DNA from: Actinomycetota bacterium
GTDB taxonomy: Bacteria; Actinomycetota; Actinomycetes; Actinomycetales; Microbacteriaceae
Reading direction: 5' to 3'
DNA: 5,407 nt
Assembly (NCBI GenBank): GCA_009702405.1
Contig: WLIC01000055.1
Location: 1 to 5,407, forward strand
The position numbers and the translations under genes were made by a program. The notes below the pieces were generated by a model. The model was not told where the DNA came from. It ran no database searches and saw nothing but the letters and a program-made list of their open reading frames with translations. Shown piece after piece: positions 4,105 to 5,407 of the stretch. Each line of letters begins with the position of its first letter. The stretch's first letter is position 1.

Positions 4105-5407
4105 CTACTCTGGTAGAACTACAAAAGTCTCTAGAGTTCTATCTGCTGCAAAAGCGATTCTCACTCCGCTATCTCTTGCTTCAAACAAAGCATCTAAAGC
4201 TTCTTGAGTGATTCGCTCACCTGGCGATAGCACTGGAACACCTGGTGGGTAAGGGCAGATCATCTCTGCTGAAACTCTACCAACAGCGTCTTGAGCTTTC
4301 ACTACCTCTTGTTTAGAGAAGAAGGCATCTCTAGGGCTAACCACAACTTCAGGAATGATTGAGAAAGCAGCTGCTGTTGCTATAGGTCTTGGCTCTCCCC
4401 TGTGTTTATTGACCGATGCAATTATTCTGCTGATCAGATCATCAATGAGTTCATGGGTGTCAGCAAAGGTAATCATTGGAATGATTAGGTCTCTGTTAGC
4501 CATCTCAACATCGATGTTTGCATCAAGCAAATCTTTTTCCACTAGGTTGCCATCTGCTCCGGTGTTTGGAAGAAGGATTACTAGTTTTAGTGGGTCGATG
4601 TATTCACCATCGATGACATCGATGCCATTGGCAACAAGAGTTGCTCTGCCTTTTTCTGTTGCATCGATGATTGGGTCAATCAGGTCATAGCCATGCTTTT
4701 GCAGAAGAGCACGAGATGCATCGATGGATGCAAGGATTCTTCCTGACATTGAAGTTGTTTGAGTTGAGTCAAATGCTTTGTTGAATCTCTTTAGATCAAC
4801 AAGGCCTTCTCTGACTAGAACAAAGCTTGCTTGTGACCAAGCAGGTAAGGTTTTGTGTGCTGAGGTGACAACGATATCTGCACCTTCTGCCAGTGGATGT
4901 TCTGGTAGTTCTGGGTGGAAACCATAGTGAGCAGCCCAAGCTGCATCAACAACTAGAGGGATGCCTGCATCGTGACAGACTTTAGCAAGTCTTGGAATGT
5001 TAGACATGGTGCCAACATATGAAGGTTCACCAATTAGAACTGCTTTAGCGTCTGGGTGAGCTTCGATAGTTTCTTTGAGTCTGGTTGAAGGTAAGTATTC
5101 AGGTAATCCTGTTGCTGGGTTGATTTCAGGTCTAACCCAAACTGGTGTTACTCCTGCATAAACCATTCCAACTAGAACTGATTTATGCAGTGTTCGAGAG
5201 ACGATTACTTTATCGCCAGGACCTGCAACTGCCATAACAGCTGCGTGGTTTGAGCCTGATGAACCGTTCACACCAAATCTGCAGAGGTCTGCTCCCCAAA
5301 GATCAGCAGCAAGTTTTTCAGCTTCAAGAATTAGTGAAGGTGAGATTCGGTAAGGGTGGTTACCTGGAAGAACTGGGATGTCACCGTCAACAATAGGTCC
5401 GGTGAGA
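4105..5407 (-). CDS. PLP-dependent Orn/Lys/Arg decarboxylase-family enzyme, partial (N-terminus outside the window)
   Basis: About 433 codons are visible and the frame is open to the window edge, so the GTG at 5271 is an internal Val (RFGVNGSSGSN) and not the start. Fold-type I, OKR decarboxylase-family landmarks appear in order: LWGAD-x4-FGVNGSSGSN, GPGDKVIVSR-x2-HKSV, the Asp of VVDAAWAAH that would contact the PLP pyridine nitrogen, GFHPELPEHPLAEGAD, and SAHKTL with the Schiff-base Lys. The C-terminal domain signature CPYPPGVPVLSPGERIT is also present. Compared with enzymes of about 480-490 aa such as Bacillus SpeA, some 40-60 N-terminal residues are missing. The likely reaction is decarboxylation of arginine, lysine or ornithine to a polyamine precursor. 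The substrate cannot be fixed from sequence, and DAAWAAH in place of the common DEAHGAH suggests a divergent subgroup. Confidence 0.92.
   Translation of the reverse strand, partial: LTGPIVDGDIPVLPGNHPYRISPSLILEAEKLAADLWGADLCRFGVNGSSGSNHAAVMAVAGPGDKVIVSRTLHKSVLVGMVYAGVTPVWVRPEINPATGLPEYLPSTRLKETIEAHPDAKAVLIGEPSYVGTMSNIPRLAKVCHDAGIPLVVDAAWAAHYGFHPELPEHPLAEGADIVVTSAHKTLPAWSQASFVLVREGLVDLKRFNKAFDSTQTTSMSGRILASIDASRALLQKHGYDLIDPIIDATEKGRATLVANGIDVIDGEYIDPLKLVILLPNTGADGNLVEKDLLDANIDVEMANRDLIIPMITFADTHELIDDLISRIIASVNKHRGEPRPIATAAAFSIIPEVVVSPRDAFFSKQEVVKAQDAVGRVSAEMICPYPPGVPVLSPGERITQEALDALFEARDSGVRIAFAADRTLETFVVLPE

Noticed and set aside
4355..4690. Plus-strand open frame opposite the decarboxylase gene
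   Set aside because: It is a hydrophobic shadow of a strongly conserved enzyme, with no SD.
5269..5271. GTG at 5271 as the start of the decarboxylase gene
   Set aside because: The frame is open and encodes conserved family sequence upstream (LWGADLCRFG), so this codon is an internal Val and the gene runs off the window.

Overview
The window looks like chromosomal DNA of a bacterium with moderate to low GC. Starts are mostly ATG or GTG behind AGGAG-like Shine-Dalgarno (SD) sites. The Orn/Lys/Arg decarboxylase-like protein and the small C..C..C..H protein resemble versions I associate with Actinobacteria (for example small-genome aquatic lineages), but this taxonomic guess is weak and rests on remembered family patterns only. 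No tRNA, rRNA, CRISPR array, transposase or integrase is visible.

Layout. The left half (1-2824) is a minus-strand series. In transcription order it holds a 101-aa putative zinc-binding protein (2824-2519), a 70-aa ORF with a good SD but an apparent ATA start (2456-2244), a 490-aa TPR-type helical-repeat protein (2082-610), a structured 185-nt intergenic leader, and a 131-aa protein of unknown function (424-29). The leader contains two mutually exclusive hairpins, one of which would bury the ribosome binding site of the 131-aa gene. The upstream regions of the TPR gene and of the 101-aa gene share a 13-bp word and an 11-bp word, which suggests a common regulator.

The middle (2982-4104, plus strand) holds two tandem type II toxin-antitoxin modules. 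Each is a ribbon-helix-helix antitoxin followed by a RelE/ParE-superfamily toxin. Each has its own promoter-like region with an almost identical 21-bp block containing a perfect DnaA-box sequence (TTATCCACA), then a perfect palindromic operator centred on TTACATGTAA that runs up to or near the SD. In both modules the antitoxin frame does not stop at the toxin start. It runs on for 98 nt (module 1) or 161 nt (module 2) inside the toxin gene, in the same relative frame, encoding a Lys-rich tail.

The right end (4105-5407, minus strand) is the C-terminal part, about 433 residues, of a PLP-dependent Orn/Lys/Arg decarboxylase-family enzyme whose start lies outside the window. It converges on the second toxin with stop codons directly abutting (TAG|CTA).

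The most noteworthy items are the paired toxin-antitoxin modules with a DnaA box in the promoter and long dual-coding overlaps, the SD-sequestering leader of the 131-aa gene, the ATA-start gene, and the shared intergenic motif pair.
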